52,059 nucleotides of DNA, from positions 1-52,059 of the forward strand of contig JAJEJB010000037.1 of assembly GCA_022828135.1 (NCBI GenBank), written 5' to 3'. The position numbers were made by a program, and so were the translations under genes. Positions 14,525-28,924 of the stretch are shown in pieces. The notes beneath the pieces are model-generated. The model saw nothing but the letters and a program-made list of their open reading frames with translations, was not told the DNA's origin and ran no database searches. The DNA is from Acidimicrobiia bacterium. GTDB lineage: Bacteria; Actinomycetota; Acidimicrobiia; Acidimicrobiales; Aldehydirespiratoraceae. The stretch's first letter is position 1. Every line of letters starts with the position of its first letter.

Positions 14525-17500
14525 GTGGCTGACTCCTTCGTCCACCTCCACACCCACACCGAGTACTCGATCCTCGACGGCGCCTCCCGGCTCGACGAGC
14601 TGATCGCAGCGGCGGTCGCAGACGGCCAGCCGGCCCTGGGAATCACCGACCACGGCAACATGTACGGGGTCCTCGACTTCTACCGCAAGTGCTTGGAGCA
14701 GGGCATCAAGCCCGTCATCGGCGTCGAGGCCTACATGGCCCACGAGTCCCGCCACGAGCGGCCCTCGCGGCGGGGCCGGGTCGACGACTCCGGCGGGGAC
14801 ACCGAGGGCGGCCGCAAGCTCTACTACCACCTGACGCTGCTGGCCACCGACGACACCGGCTACAAGAACCTCATCCAGGTAGCCAGCCGGGCGTTCATGG
14901 AGGGCTACTACTACAAGCCCCGCTGCGACTGGGAGACGCTCAACGACCACAGCGCGGGACTGATCGCCACCACCGGCTGTCTCGGAGGCCAGGTGCCACA
15001 GGCGCTGCTTCGGGGCAACCCGGCCGAGGCACTCGAGAAGGCGGCCCGCTTCCAGGACATCTTCGGCCGGGACAACTACTACGTCGAGCTGCAGGACCAC
15101 GGCATCCCGGCGCAGCATCAGGTCAACCCGCAGCTGCTCGAGATCGCCCGCAAGCTCAATGCGCCCCTGCTGGCCACCAACGACAGCCACTACACCCACC
15201 GCCACGACGCAGCGGCCCATGACGCCTTGCTGTGCGTGCAGACCGGCTCGCTGCTGGAGGACACCGACCGTCTCAAGTTCCACGGCGACGACCACTATCT
15301 CAAGTCGGCCGCGGAGATGCGCAGCCTCTTCTCGGAGCTCACCGAGGCGTGCGACAACACCCTCGCCATCGCCGAGCGGTCCGAGGTGAACATCACCTTC
15401 GGCACGCCCCGGCTGCCGCACTTCGAGGTGCCCGAAGGCTTCGCGGACGACCGCGCCTACCTCGAGCACCTCGCCTACGCGGGAGCCCGCGAGCGCTGGG
15501 GCGACCCTCTGCCCGCCGAGGTGGCCCAGCGGCTGGCCTACGAGCTCGAGGTCATCAACAACATGGGGTTCGCCTCCTACTTCCTGATCACCTGGGACCT
15601 CATCGCCTACGCCCGGCGCCGCGGCATCCGGGTGGGTCCGGGCCGGGGCTCGGCCGCGGGGTGCGCGGTGGCCTACAGCCTGCGCATCACCGACCTGGAC
15701 CCGATCCGCTACGACCTGCTGTTCGAGCGGTTCCTCAACCCGTCTCGGGTGTCGATGCCCGACATCGACATGGACTTCGACTCGCGGCACCGGGACGAGC
15801 TGATCAACTATGCGGCCGAGCGGTACGGACGCGACCACGTCGCCCAGATCATCACCTTCGGGCGGATCAAGGCCCGGGCCGCGGTGCGCGACGCCGCCCG
15901 CGTCCTCGGCTACCCCCACTCACTGGGCGACCGCATCGCCAAGGCCATGCCGCCGCTCATCCTGGGCCGCGACACCCCGCTCCGATACTGCTTCGAGGAC
16001 TCGGAGACCCACCACGACGGATACGTGGCCGCGGCCGAGCTGCGCCAGATGTGCGACACCGACAGCGACGTGGCCAGAGTCGTGGACGTGGCCCGGGGTC
16101 TGGAGGGCATGCGGCGCCAGGACGGCATCCACGCCGCGGCCGTGGTCATCACACCCGAGCCCCTGACCGAGTACATGCCCATCCAGCGCAAGCCCGAGCA
16201 GGGCCGCAGCGCCGAGGAGGCGCCCATCGTCACCCAGTACGAGATGCACGGGGTGGAGGACCTGGGCCTGCTCAAGATGGACTTCCTCGGCCTGCGCAAC
16301 CTCGACGTCATCACCGATGCGATCGGGCTGATCGAGCAGACCCGCGGCGTCAGCGTCGATATCGACGGCGTCGCGCTCGACGACGAAGCCACGTTCAAGA
16401 TGCTGCAGGAGGGCGACACCATCGGCGTCTTCCAGCTTGAGAATCCCCAGGTGCGCTCGCTGGTGCGCTCGCTGGCTCCCACCGCCTTCGACGACATCTG
16501 CGCGCTGGTGGCGCTGTACCGGCCCGGGCCGATGGCGGCCAACATGCACCATGACTACGCCGAACGCAAGAACGGCCGCCGCCGGGTGGAGTACTTCCAT
16601 GAGGAGGCGGCCGACATCCTGGCCGACACCTACGGGCTGATGATCTACCAGGAGAGCGTGATGCGGGTGGCTCAGCGCTTCGCGGGCTACTCGCTGGCCG
16701 AGGCCGACCTGCTGCGCAAGGCCATGGGCAAGAAGATCCGCTCGGCCATGGCCGCCGAGGAGGAGAAGTTCGTCCAGGGTGTGGCCGACAACGGCCATGA
16801 ACCGGGCCTCGGCGCCGAGCTGTTCAAGATCATCGAGCAGTTCGCCGACTACGCCTTCAACAAGAGCCACAGCTACGGCTACGGCCTGGTCGCCTACCAG
16901 ACCGCCTACCTCAAGGCCAATTATCCGGTGGAGTACCTGGCCGCCCTGCTCACCAGCGTGAAGCGCAAGCTGGAGAACGCCTCGGTCTACCTCCACGAGT
17001 GCCGCCTGCGGGGGATCGAGGTGCAGGTTCCCGACATCAACCGGTCTGCCTCCGACTTCACCCCCAGGCCCGGCGGCGGTGACGGCGCCGGATCCGGTCC
17101 CGGCAGCATCGTCTACGGACTCTCCGCGGTGCGCAACGTGGGCGAGGGGGTGGTGGAGCGGGTGATCGCCGAGCGCGAGTCCAACGGGCGCTACAGCTCC
17201 TTCGTCGATTTCGTGGAGCGGGTGGACGTCGACGTGTTGAACAAGCGCACCGTCGAGTCGCTGATCAAGGCGGGCGCCTTCGACTCGCTGGACCACCCCC
17301 GCAAGGCTCTGTTGAACGTGCACGAGTCGATCATCGACATGACGGTGCGCAAGCGCCGCGAGCACGAGGCCGGGGTCATGTCGCTGTTCGGGGAGCAGAG
17401 CGAGGGCCCCTCCTTCGACGACCGGCCCGAGATCGGCGACGCCGAGTTCGAGCGCATGCAGAAGCTGGCCCACGAGAAGGAGATGCTCGGCCTCTACATC

Positions 17501-18079
17501 TCCGACCATCCGCTCAAGGGCCTGGAGGCCCGGGTCCGCCGCCTGGCCGACTGCACGATCAGCGATCTCGCGTCCGGGACAGCCGCCAGCGACGACGGGG
17601 GCTTCTGGTCGGTCGGCGGGGTGATCACCGCCCTGAACCGGCGCTGGACCCGCAAGGGCGAGCTGATGGCCACCTTCGCCCTGGAGGACCTCGAGGACAA
17701 GATCGAGGTGCTGGTGTTCCCGAAGGCGATGTCCGAGCACAGCCCGAAGCTGGCCGACGACGCCGTCGTGGTGGTGCGGGGACGGCTCGACGCCCGGGAG
17801 GACACGCTCCGGTTCTTCGCCAACGACATCCAACTGGTGGAGAGCGCCGCAGAGGATCCGCCGCTGCGGATCAACCTGCCGCTCCAGCACCAGAACGACC
17901 GGCAGCTGCGCGCGCTCAGGTCGGTGCTGCTCGACCATCCGGGCGGCTCGCCGGTGGAGCTGCTGCTGGGCGGCCGGCGGGTGGCGCGCCTGCCCGAGGA
18001 CTTCGCGGTGGAGACCGCCAACGGCCTGCCGGCCGAGCTGCTCGAGCTGCTCGGCGAGGAGGCCATCGCCGCCGTCTGA
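14525..18079 (+). CDS. dnaE: DNA polymerase III alpha subunit DnaE
   Basis: Replicative polymerase of 1184 residues, normal for DnaE1. The N-terminal PHP domain (1 to about 290) keeps the metal motifs HLHTHTE, ITDHGN, GVEAYM, YYHLTLL, TTGCLGG and NDSHYTH. It therefore looks capable of the PHP-type proofreading exonuclease known in mycobacterial DnaE1. The polymerase core has GRGSAAGC and the catalytic aspartates Asp413 and Asp415 (PDIDMDFD) and Asp586 (KMDFLGL). A helix-hairpin-helix region and then an OB-fold (VGGVITALNRRWTRKGE, about 1035-1110) follow. The GTG start has a perfect ribosome binding site. The gene stands alone on its strand segment, with a probable hairpin after it. Confidence 0.98.
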   Translation: MADSFVHLHTHTEYSILDGASRLDELIAAAVADGQPALGITDHGNMYGVLDFYRKCLEQGIKPVIGVEAYMAHESRHERPSRRGRVDDSGGDTEGGRKLYYHLTLLATDDTGYKNLIQVASRAFMEGYYYKPRCDWETLNDHSAGLIATTGCLGGQVPQALLRGNPAEALEKAARFQDIFGRDNYYVELQDHGIPAQHQVNPQLLEIARKLNAPLLATNDSHYTHRHDAAAHDALLCVQTGSLLEDTDRLKFHGDDHYLKSAAEMRSLFSELTEACDNTLAIAERSEVNITFGTPRLPHFEVPEGFADDRAYLEHLAYAGARERWGDPLPAEVAQRLAYELEVINNMGFASYFLITWDLIAYARRRGIRVGPGRGSAAGCAVAYSLRITDLDPIRYDLLFERFLNPSRVSMPDIDMDFDSRHRDELINYAAERYGRDHVAQIITFGRIKARAAVRDAARVLGYPHSLGDRIAKAMPPLILGRDTPLRYCFEDSETHHDGYVAAAELRQMCDTDSDVARVVDVARGLEGMRRQDGIHAAAVVITPEPLTEYMPIQRKPEQGRSAEEAPIVTQYEMHGVEDLGLLKMDFLGLRNLDVITDAIGLIEQTRGVSVDIDGVALDDEATFKMLQEGDTIGVFQLENPQVRSLVRSLAPTAFDDICALVALYRPGPMAANMHHDYAERKNGRRRVEYFHEEAADILADTYGLMIYQESVMRVAQRFAGYSLAEADLLRKAMGKKIRSAMAAEEEKFVQGVADNGHEPGLGAELFKIIEQFADYAFNKSHSYGYGLVAYQTAYLKANYPVEYLAALLTSVKRKLENASVYLHECRLRGIEVQVPDINRSASDFTPRPGGGDGAGSGPGSIVYGLSAVRNVGEGVVERVIAERESNGRYSSFVDFVERVDVDVLNKRTVESLIKAGAFDSLDHPRKALLNVHESIIDMTVRKRREHEAGVMSLFGEQSEGPSFDDRPEIGDAEFERMQKLAHEKEMLGLYISDHPLKGLEARVRRLADCTISDLASGTAASDDGGFWSVGGVITALNRRWTRKGELMATFALEDLEDKIEVLVFPKAMSEHSPKLADDAVVVVRGRLDAREDTLRFFANDIQLVESAAEDPPLRINLPLQHQNDRQLRALRSVLLDHPGGSPVELLLGGRRVARLPEDFAVETANGLPAELLELLGEEAIAAV

Positions 18080-18092
18080 TCCACGGTCGCGG

Positions 18093-18107
18093 CTTGCGCC
18101 TCGCAAG
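18093..18107 (+). terminator. Hairpin after dnaE
   Basis: CTTGCG (18093-18098) and CGCAAG (18102-18107) pair perfectly around a 3-base loop, 14 bases after the stop. An overlapping alternative pairs GCGCCT (18096) with AGGCGC (18117). There is no T-tract. Confidence 0.45.
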
Positions 18108-18211
18108 GTCGCCGCAAGGCGCGAAACGAGGCGTCGAAGGTTGCGAAACCGGCCCGCGCCCCTGAGACTTGAAGGTGGACGGAACGGCAAGCGATAGGGG
18201 TGGCAGCCGTC

Positions 18212-18880
18212 ATGGCGATCGCGATTGAGACCAGGGATTGCACCGCACTGGGGGATTCCGATCTGGCCGAGATGGCCGATCTCTGCGCCGTCTCCTCCAA
18301 CGCATACGAGGTGGGCTCCCTGTCCAAGCAGGCCGAGGCCTGGGTGTTGGTGACCGAGGCCCGCGACAACGGCAAGCTGCGGGGCTTCTCGTTCTGCACG
18401 CTGGAGCGCATCGGCGGGACGCCCTGTGTTCTCATCGGCGCCGGCCACACCTGCCGCACCACCCGCCGCGACACCGTATTGAGAGGAATCGTCACCGACC
18501 AGCTCCGCCGGGCCGCCCTGTCGTTCCCCGACGAGGACGTCCTGGTCGGCATGCAGATCAACGATCCAGGCGCCTTCGAGGCGTTCAAGAGCCTCCACGA
18601 CGTCGTGCCCCGGTCGGGCCACAAGGCGACCGGCGAGGAGCGGGCCTGGGGCCGCCGCCTCGCCAAGCGCTTCGGCATCGGAAGCCTCAGCTACGAGGAC
18701 CGCATCTTCACCACGCGCGGCAAGGGCGGCCCGCCGGTGGTGCTCGACCACGCCAGCCTCAAGCCCGACCGGATTCCGGCCGGAACAGCCGACCTGCTGG
18801 ACAGCCTGGTCCTCGACGACGGCGACACCCTGATCGTCCACGGCTGGGTGATGGCCGAGGAGCTCGAGAAGCTGCTGTAA
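18212..18880 (+). CDS. Conserved protein of unknown function
   Basis: The 222-residue soluble protein has no signal peptide or membrane segment. I do not recognise a named family. The middle part (LRGFSFCTLERIGGTPCVLIG, RTTRRDTVLRGIV, DEDVLVGMQI) alternates strands and helices in a way that recalls GNAT acetyltransferases, but no acetyl-CoA motif is certain. The region GHKATGEERAWGRRLAKRFG is basic and well ordered. The ATG at 18212 has AGGGG at 18196-18200 upstream; a GTG at 18200 in frame is the alternative. It lies between dnaE and a nitroreductase gene on the same strand, with no evident functional link. Confidence 0.75.
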   Translation: MAIAIETRDCTALGDSDLAEMADLCAVSSNAYEVGSLSKQAEAWVLVTEARDNGKLRGFSFCTLERIGGTPCVLIGAGHTCRTTRRDTVLRGIVTDQLRRAALSFPDEDVLVGMQINDPGAFEAFKSLHDVVPRSGHKATGEERAWGRRLAKRFGIGSLSYEDRIFTTRGKGGPPVVLDHASLKPDRIPAGTADLLDSLVLDDGDTLIVHGWVMAEELEKLL

Positions 18881-18949
18881 CCGAGGCCGTCGCCCCGCTG
18901 GAGGGGTGCAGCGGCATGGCTCTCGAGCAGGAATGGAGGGCGCAGCGGA

Positions 18950-19549
18950 ATGGAGTTCGAGCACGCCGTGCGGGGCCGCCGGATGGTGCGCTCCTTCACC
19001 GGTGAGCCGGTGGCACCGGCGGTGGTCGATGAGATCTGCGACCTTGCCCGGCGGGCGCCGACCGCGGGCAACACCGCGGCCGTGGAGTTCCTGGTGCTGG
19101 AGGGCGACGCCACTGCGGCCTACTGGGATGTCACGCTGCCTGCTCCTCAGCGGGACGGCTTCGCCTGGCCAGGGCTGCTGGCCGCGCCGGTGCTGGTGGT
19201 GGTCTGGGGCGATCCGGACGCATACGTGAGCCGCTACCGCGAGCCCGACAAGGCCCACACCGGTCTGGGTGCCGACGAGGAGGCCTGGCCGGTGCCCTAC
19301 TGGTTCGTCGACGGCGGGGCCGCGGTCATGACCATGCTGCTGGCGGCGCGGGACCGGGGGCTGGGCGCGTCCTTCTTCGGGATGTTCGACCACGAGGACG
19401 CGGTGCGACATCGCTTCGGAGTGCCGCCCGGGCGGCGCGGCGTGGGCACCGTAGCCATCGGCCACCGGGCCGGCGACGACCGGCCCAGCCGCTCGGCCGG
19501 GCGGGACCGACCCGCCCTCGACGAGGTGATCCACCGGGGCCAGTGGTAG
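18950..19549 (+). CDS. Nitroreductase-family flavoprotein
   Basis: FMN-dependent NAD(P)H oxidoreductase family member of 199 residues. The N-terminal RRMVRSF and RRAPTAGN motifs are the usual phosphate and flavin contacts. GLGASFFGMF and VPPGRRGVGTVAIGH match the C-terminal flavin region. The centre (AAYWDVTLPAPQRDGFAWPG) is shorter than in many nitroreductases. The substrate cannot be predicted. It precedes the DUF35/thiolase pair by 37 bases and may be co-transcribed with it, so a role in acyl or steroid-like substrate metabolism is possible but unproven. Confidence 0.85.
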   Translation: MEFEHAVRGRRMVRSFTGEPVAPAVVDEICDLARRAPTAGNTAAVEFLVLEGDATAAYWDVTLPAPQRDGFAWPGLLAAPVLVVVWGDPDAYVSRYREPDKAHTGLGADEEAWPVPYWFVDGGAAVMTMLLAARDRGLGASFFGMFDHEDAVRHRFGVPPGRRGVGTVAIGHRAGDDRPSRSAGRDRPALDEVIHRGQW

Positions 19550-19586
19550 CTCTATGCCGCAGGCATCGCTGTTAGCCTGCGCCGCG

Positions 19587-19985
19587 ATGGCATCGGCTCG
19601 AGTCACCCTCGTCGACTACCTGCATCTCGAGCCTGAACCGCACTTGGTGGCCCAGGAATGCCGCCATTGCGGAGCCCGCTTCTTCGACCGGCGCAACGCC
19701 TGCGCGCGCTGCGGCCGGAGCGACTTCGCGCCGGCTGGGGTCGACGGCGCGGGCGAGCTGCGGGCGTTCACCATCGTCCACCGGGCCGCGCCCGGCATCC
19801 CGGTGCCGTTCGTGTCGGCCATCGTCCGCACCGACGACGGCACATGGGTTCGATCCAACGTGGTCAACTGCGACCCGACGCCCGAGGCGGTCAAACTGGG
19901 CATGAGGGTGCAACTCACCACCTACCCGGTCGGCGCCGACGACGACGGCACCGAAGCCGTCGCCTTCGGCTTCGAGCCCACCTGA
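19587..19985 (+). CDS. DUF35 OB-fold zinc-ribbon acyl-CoA-associated protein
   Basis: The 132-residue protein has an N-terminal rubredoxin-like zinc ribbon (CRHCG ... CARCG) followed by an OB-fold with FTIVHRAAPG and PFVSAIV. DUF35 proteins bind acyl-CoA and form complexes with thiolase-like or MaoC-like enzymes, for example ChsH2 with Ltp2 in steroid side-chain cleavage. Here the thiolase-like gene follows after 21 bases, which supports the same partnership. The ATG at 19587 was chosen because family members begin a few residues before the VDYLHLEPEPH segment; an in-frame ATG at 19554 is less likely. Confidence 0.88.
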   Translation: MASARVTLVDYLHLEPEPHLVAQECRHCGARFFDRRNACARCGRSDFAPAGVDGAGELRAFTIVHRAAPGIPVPFVSAIVRTDDGTWVRSNVVNCDPTPEAVKLGMRVQLTTYPVGADDDGTEAVAFGFEPT

Positions 19986-20006
19986 CCAAAGGAGGCAACC
20001 GCGACA

Positions 20007-21224
20007 ATGGCAGTTCAGATCTCCCCAGACAGCGTGTGGGTGCTCGGCACCCACATGACCCGCTTCGCCCGATACCCGGACCGGGACCTGATCGACCTGG
20101 CCTCCGAGGGCGCCCTGGGCGCGCTGGCCGACGGCGAGGTCACGGTGGCCGACATCGACGTTCTGGCTTGCGGAGCGCTGTTCCAGGCCTCGGGCGCGGT
20201 AGGGCAGCGGCTCCAGAAGCAGATCGGCCAGACGGGTGTGCCGGTCTACAACGTGGCCAACGCCTGCGCCACCGGGGCCACCGCCATCCGTACCGTGATG
20301 ATGGCCATACGGGCCGGCGAGGCCGAGATCGGCCTGGCCGTGGGGGCCGAGCAGATGGGCAAGATGGGCCTGCTGGGCGGGGCCGCCACCAAGAAGGAGA
20401 AGAAGGTCTTCGAACCGTCGGGGCGCTACGGCGCGGTCACCGGCGTGGACGGCTACCTGGGCACCGAGACCATGCCCGGCGTGTTCGCCCAGGCCGGGAT
20501 GGCCTACGCCCACGAGCACGACGGGGTGGGCTTCGAGCAGTTCGCCCGGGTGGCCTACAAGAACCATCTCAACTCGACGCTGAACCCGTTGGCGCAGTAC
20601 CAGAAGGAGTTCTCGCTGGGCGAGATCATGGAGTCGCCCATGATGAGCTACCCCAACACCCTGCTGATGTGCTGCCCGACCGGGGACGGCGCGGCCGCGG
20701 TGGTGCTGGTCTCGGGGGAGCGGCTGGCGTCGATGCCGTCCCACGTCCGGAAGCGGGCGGTGAAGGTGTCGGCGTCGGTTCTGACCTCTGACCCCTTCAC
20801 CGAGGACTGCCAGGTGCAGCCGGACGTGAACACGCTCACCCGCAACGCCGCCGACCAGGCCTACGAGACGGCCGGCGTCGGCCCCGAGGATCTCGACTTG
20901 GTGGAACTCCACGACTGCTTCGCCACCGCCGAGCTCATCCACTACGACAACCTGAGCCTGTGCGAGCCCGGCGGCGCGGGGGAGTTCATCGACTCGGGCG
21001 GGCCGTTCCGCGACGGCGCCACCCCGGTGAACGTCTCCGGCGGGCTGATCTCAAAGGGCCATCCCATCGGGGCCACCGGCGTGGCCAACGTCTACGAGAT
21101 CACCACCCACTTGCGGGGCGAGGCCGGCGACCGCCAGGTTGAAGGGGCCACCGTCGGCCTGGCCCACGTCATCGGCCTGGCCTCAGCCTGCGGAGTCCAC
21201 ATCCTGGAGAAGGCCGCCGCCTAG
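20007..21224 (+). CDS. Thiolase-like acyl-CoA C-acyltransferase / lipid-transfer protein (SCP-x type)
   Basis: The 405-residue thiolase-fold enzyme has Cys87 in NACATGATA, His in VELHDCFATAE and the C-terminal GGLISKGHPIGATG loop. The HDCF motif is typical of the SCP2-thiolase/Ltp group rather than of biosynthetic thiolases. With a DUF35 partner, such proteins catalyse thiolytic or retro-aldol cleavage of CoA-linked lipid chains. The actual substrate is unknown. AAAGGAGG at 19988-19995 is a strong ribosome binding site. A 7-bp hairpin overlaps the stop codon, so the nitroreductase-DUF35-thiolase run probably ends here. Confidence 0.92.
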   Translation: MAVQISPDSVWVLGTHMTRFARYPDRDLIDLASEGALGALADGEVTVADIDVLACGALFQASGAVGQRLQKQIGQTGVPVYNVANACATGATAIRTVMMAIRAGEAEIGLAVGAEQMGKMGLLGGAATKKEKKVFEPSGRYGAVTGVDGYLGTETMPGVFAQAGMAYAHEHDGVGFEQFARVAYKNHLNSTLNPLAQYQKEFSLGEIMESPMMSYPNTLLMCCPTGDGAAAVVLVSGERLASMPSHVRKRAVKVSASVLTSDPFTEDCQVQPDVNTLTRNAADQAYETAGVGPEDLDLVELHDCFATAELIHYDNLSLCEPGGAGEFIDSGGPFRDGATPVNVSGGLISKGHPIGATGVANVYEITTHLRGEAGDRQVEGATVGLAHVIGLASACGVHILEKAAA

Positions 21225-21237
21225 ACGCCCCTAGGCG
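21218..21237 (+). terminator. Hairpin overlapping the thiolase stop codon
   Basis: CGCCTAG (21218-21224) and CTAGGCG (21231-21237) are perfect complements with a 6-base loop. The left arm includes the TAG stop. Confidence 0.6.
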
Positions 21238-21276
21238 CAGCGCCGGCACCCCCGGCCCGCTGGGCTCGATGCTGCA

Positions 21277-26481
<5,205 letters not shown>

Positions 26482-26511
26482 TGCGAAGGGCCAACTAGCC
26501 GTCGGAGGCTG

Positions 26512-26536
26512 CCTGAGCGAGGCACCTTCGCTCAGG
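26512..26536 (+). terminator. Terminator after the helicase fusion
   Basis: CCTGAGCGA (26512-26520) pairs perfectly with TCGCTCAGG (26528-26536), and two more pairs (one G-U) close the loop to three bases. It lies 31 bases after the stop. Confidence 0.75.
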
Positions 26537-26598
26537 GGCTTGGATGCCAGACCCGAATTGATGCCGTATGTAAACATCATGATTTAACTTGTAAATGC

Positions 26599-26628
26599 TT
26601 GACAGATGTCATACCTGTATGGGATACT
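26599..26628 (+). promoter_or_regulatory. Sigma-70-type promoter giving a leaderless HNH-gene transcript
   Basis: TTGACA (26599-26604) and GATACT (26623-26628) are 18 bases apart. The ATG is at 26635, six bases after the -10, so transcription would begin at about the start codon. CATAC-CT-GTATG (26610-26621) is a palindrome between the two boxes and may be an operator. The surrounding AT-rich DNA (26565-26630) contrasts with the rest of the window. Confidence 0.75.
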
Positions 26629-26634
26629 GTCTCC

Positions 26635-28082
26635 ATGTTGATCGAAGCCGCCCGCCGGGTCGAGACCGCCGCCAAGGAGATGCTGTCGGCGACCAACGGC
26701 CCCTCGGTGTCGCGAGACGAAGCGCGTGAGGTGCTGGCGGTGTGCAAGTCCGCGATGGCGGCCCTGGCAGCCACCCAGACTTCTGCGGCCGCAGTTGTCG
26801 CTGGGGTGGAGAACCACGGCGACGGAGGCGTGCAGGTGCTCGCGGACGCTGCCGGCTTGTCGCGGCGGGACGCGGTCAGGCGGGTCAAGACGGCCCAGGC
26901 GGTCGGGGCTGCACCGGCGGTGCGCGACGCGGTCGAGACTGGTCGGGTGTCACAGGCCAACGCCAAGCGACTGGCGGAGGCCATCGAGAAGACCAGCGCT
27001 GAGGCTGTCGAGTCCGACACCGAGTTGTTGTCCAAGGCTGCGTCGATGCGCCCCGAGCAGTTCACCAGAGAGGCCCGAAAGTGGGCGGCCGACCGTCAGG
27101 GCGACGGTGGGGAGGGCGACTACCGGCGCCTGCGGGCGCGGCGTCGTGTCCGGGTGTGGGACTCAGACGATGACGGGATGGTGCACATCCACGGCGAGTT
27201 CGACCCCGTCGCCGGGCATCGGATCGGCAACCGGCTGCGGTCCGTGGCCGGCCGCCTCCATGACCTCGACAAGGCGCAGGCGAGCAACAAGTCTGAACGG
27301 CGCAGCTTCGATCAGTGCACGGCCGACGCCCTGGACAGCCTCACCGCCGGAAACCTCGCCGACCACCGCGACTGCAGCTCCAACGCCGTCGCGGGCGGCG
27401 GCTCACGCAGCCGTTCGAGCGTCCGGTCAGGCCGCGGCTCAGACGACCGGTCAACAGTCGAGTCAGGCCGCGGTGCGGGCAGCCGTTCAGGCGCCGACAC
27501 TGGCAACAGTGGGGGCAGCGGTGGCCGCAGACCCATCGCCGACATCTGTGTGGTGGCACATGTGGACAGCGACACCGGCAACCTCGTCGCCGAGCTTCCC
27601 GACGGCACGCGACTGCCGGCGGCAGTGCTTGAGGAACTCGCCTGCAACGCCAGGCTCACCGGAGTCGTCTTCGACCGCAACGGCAAGCCGATCTGGGCAC
27701 CGAGTCCAAGCGCACCGCCACTGAGGCCCAGCGCCAGATCCTCCTCGCCCGCTACGGAGGCTGCTTCCACTGCAAGGCCCACCCCGCGCTGTGCCAGATC
27801 CATCACATCAGGCCGGTCTCGCATGGCGGATCCACCCGGCTCGACAACATGGTTCCGGTCTGTTGGGACTGCCACCAGAAGATCCACCACCACAAGTGGC
27901 GGATCCGCACCACCAACGGAGTGCACACCCTTCACCCGCCGGGGCGAGCGCACTACAGCCCCGCCCATGCCCCGGAAGAACCGACCCTGCATCTGCCGGG
28001 TGCCGACCCGCCATCGACGGCGTGCACCCCGGCTGAACACTCCCGACCCGCGGCCGGCAGCCGGCTGTTCGCCCTCACCTAG
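26635..28082 (+). pseudogene. DUF222 / HNH endonuclease (13E12 family), frameshifted
   Basis: The frame from the ATG at 26635 encodes a DUF222 domain (to about residue 350), with a Ser/Gly/Arg-rich insert after SLTAGNLADH. It reaches ...VVFDRNGKPIW at about 27696. The HNH nuclease part then continues in the -1 frame: GTESKRTATEAQRQ, CFHC, CQIHHIRPVSHGG, NMVPVCWDCHQKIHHH, ending at TAG 28080-28082. Restoring one G in the GGG run at 27694-27696 would join the frames. The original frame stays open to 28167 but loses all HNH residues. Such DUF222-HNH proteins are multi-copy in actinobacteria and their role is unclear. It could be a true pseudogene, a sequencing error in a G run, or (less likely) programmed slippage. 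Confidence 0.82.
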
Positions 28083-28198
28083 CACCGGGTTCGATGAGTC
28101 CATTCTGTTCAATCCGGTCAGCGAGTTGGATCGCCACCAGCCCGAGTCGCATGGCACTCGATCCTGAGCACGCGGCGTGCGGGCCATCGCAAGTCAAT

Positions 28199-28215
28199 AT
28201 TGTGCTACAATGTAG
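28199..28215 (+). promoter_or_regulatory. Toxin-antitoxin promoter with overlapping operator palindromes
   Basis: ATTGT-GCT-ACAAT (28199-28211) and CTACA-A-TGTAG (28205-28215) overlap on the -10-like TACAAT (28206-28211). The antitoxin ATG is seven bases further on, so the transcript would be leaderless. Phd/VapB-type antitoxins bind such palindromes over their own promoter. Confidence 0.7.
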
Positions 28216-28218
28216 AAT

Positions 28219-28482
28219 ATGGCTGAGATCGGGATCAGGGCCCTCAAGCAGAACGCTTCCGAAGTGGTCGCTGACGCGGCGGCCGGGGAGGTCGTCACCA
28301 TCACCCTGCGGGGCCGTCCCGTGGCCAGGATGACCGCGATCGTGTCGTCGCGCCTGGAAGAACTCCTCGCCTCGGGCCGGGCTCGCCCGGCTCGGGGGGA
28401 CATCAGAGACTTGCCCGCGCCACAGGAAGGGCCCCGTCTCTCGGAGGAACTGGAGGCCATGCGGGCCGCGGAGCGATACTGA
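28219..28482 (+). CDS. Phd/YefM-family antitoxin
   Basis: Small DNA-binding antitoxin of 87 residues. The N-terminal Phd fold reads IGIRALKQNASEVVADAAAGEVVTITLRGRPVARM, with the ITLRGRPVA strand typical of Phd/YefM proteins. The C-terminal half is charged and probably wraps the toxin. The PIN toxin gene begins two bases after its stop, which is the normal toxin-antitoxin order. Palindromes over its promoter fit autorepression. Confidence 0.9.
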   Translation: MAEIGIRALKQNASEVVADAAAGEVVTITLRGRPVARMTAIVSSRLEELLASGRARPARGDIRDLPAPQEGPRLSEELEAMRAAERY

Positions 28483-28484
28483 CT

Positions 28485-28883
28485 GTGGCACATTACTTGG
28501 ACACGTCCGCACTGGTCAAGCTGATTGTTCGGGAGCCCGAGTCACATGCGCTGCGCTCGTGGCTGGCGGCTGAGGACCGCGAGCCCGTGTCGTGCGATCT
28601 GGCCCGCACAGAGCTGATGCGGACGGTGCGACGCGCCGCTCCCGAACTTGCACCCAATGCCAAACGAGCGCTCGACAAGGTCACACTCACCCAGGTGACC
28701 ACCGCCGTGTTCGAGCAGGCCGGACGACTCGAGCCCGTCACGCTGCGCAGCCTCGACGCCATCCATCTGGCCGCGGCGCTGGACATGGGTGACGACCTCG
28801 GCGGCATCGTCACCTACGACCGAATGCTGGCCGGCGCGGCTCGCTCCTGCGGCATAGAGGTAATCGCACCTGTCGACGCGTGA
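28485..28883 (+). CDS. vapC: VapC-type PIN-domain ribonuclease toxin
   Basis: The 132-residue PIN nuclease has the four acidic metal ligands in place: Asp6 (LDTSALV), Glu43 (RTELMR), Asp91 (SLDAIHLA) and Asp112 (TYDRMLA). VapC toxins cut tRNA or rRNA and are neutralised by the adjacent antitoxin. The GTG start is two bases after the antitoxin stop, so translation is coupled. Phd-type antitoxins paired with PIN toxins are common in actinobacteria. It completes the accessory segment that also holds the HNH gene. Confidence 0.93.
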   Translation: MAHYLDTSALVKLIVREPESHALRSWLAAEDREPVSCDLARTELMRTVRRAAPELAPNAKRALDKVTLTQVTTAVFEQAGRLEPVTLRSLDAIHLAAALDMGDDLGGIVTYDRMLAGAARSCGIEVIAPVDA

Positions 28884-28924
28884 TCCCGCTCAGGGCCGCG
28901 ACCAACTCGGATTGGGCCAGGTGA

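Noticed and set aside
15920..19606. A 1228-codon open frame on the minus strand across dnaE
   Set aside because: It is a high-GC shadow of dnaE: no recognisable domain, composition typical of antisense frames, and it spans several genes.
27690..27700. Programmed -1 frameshifting in the HNH gene
   Set aside because: The site TGGGCACC is not a classical slippery heptamer and no strong downstream pseudoknot is evident; a one-base loss is simpler.
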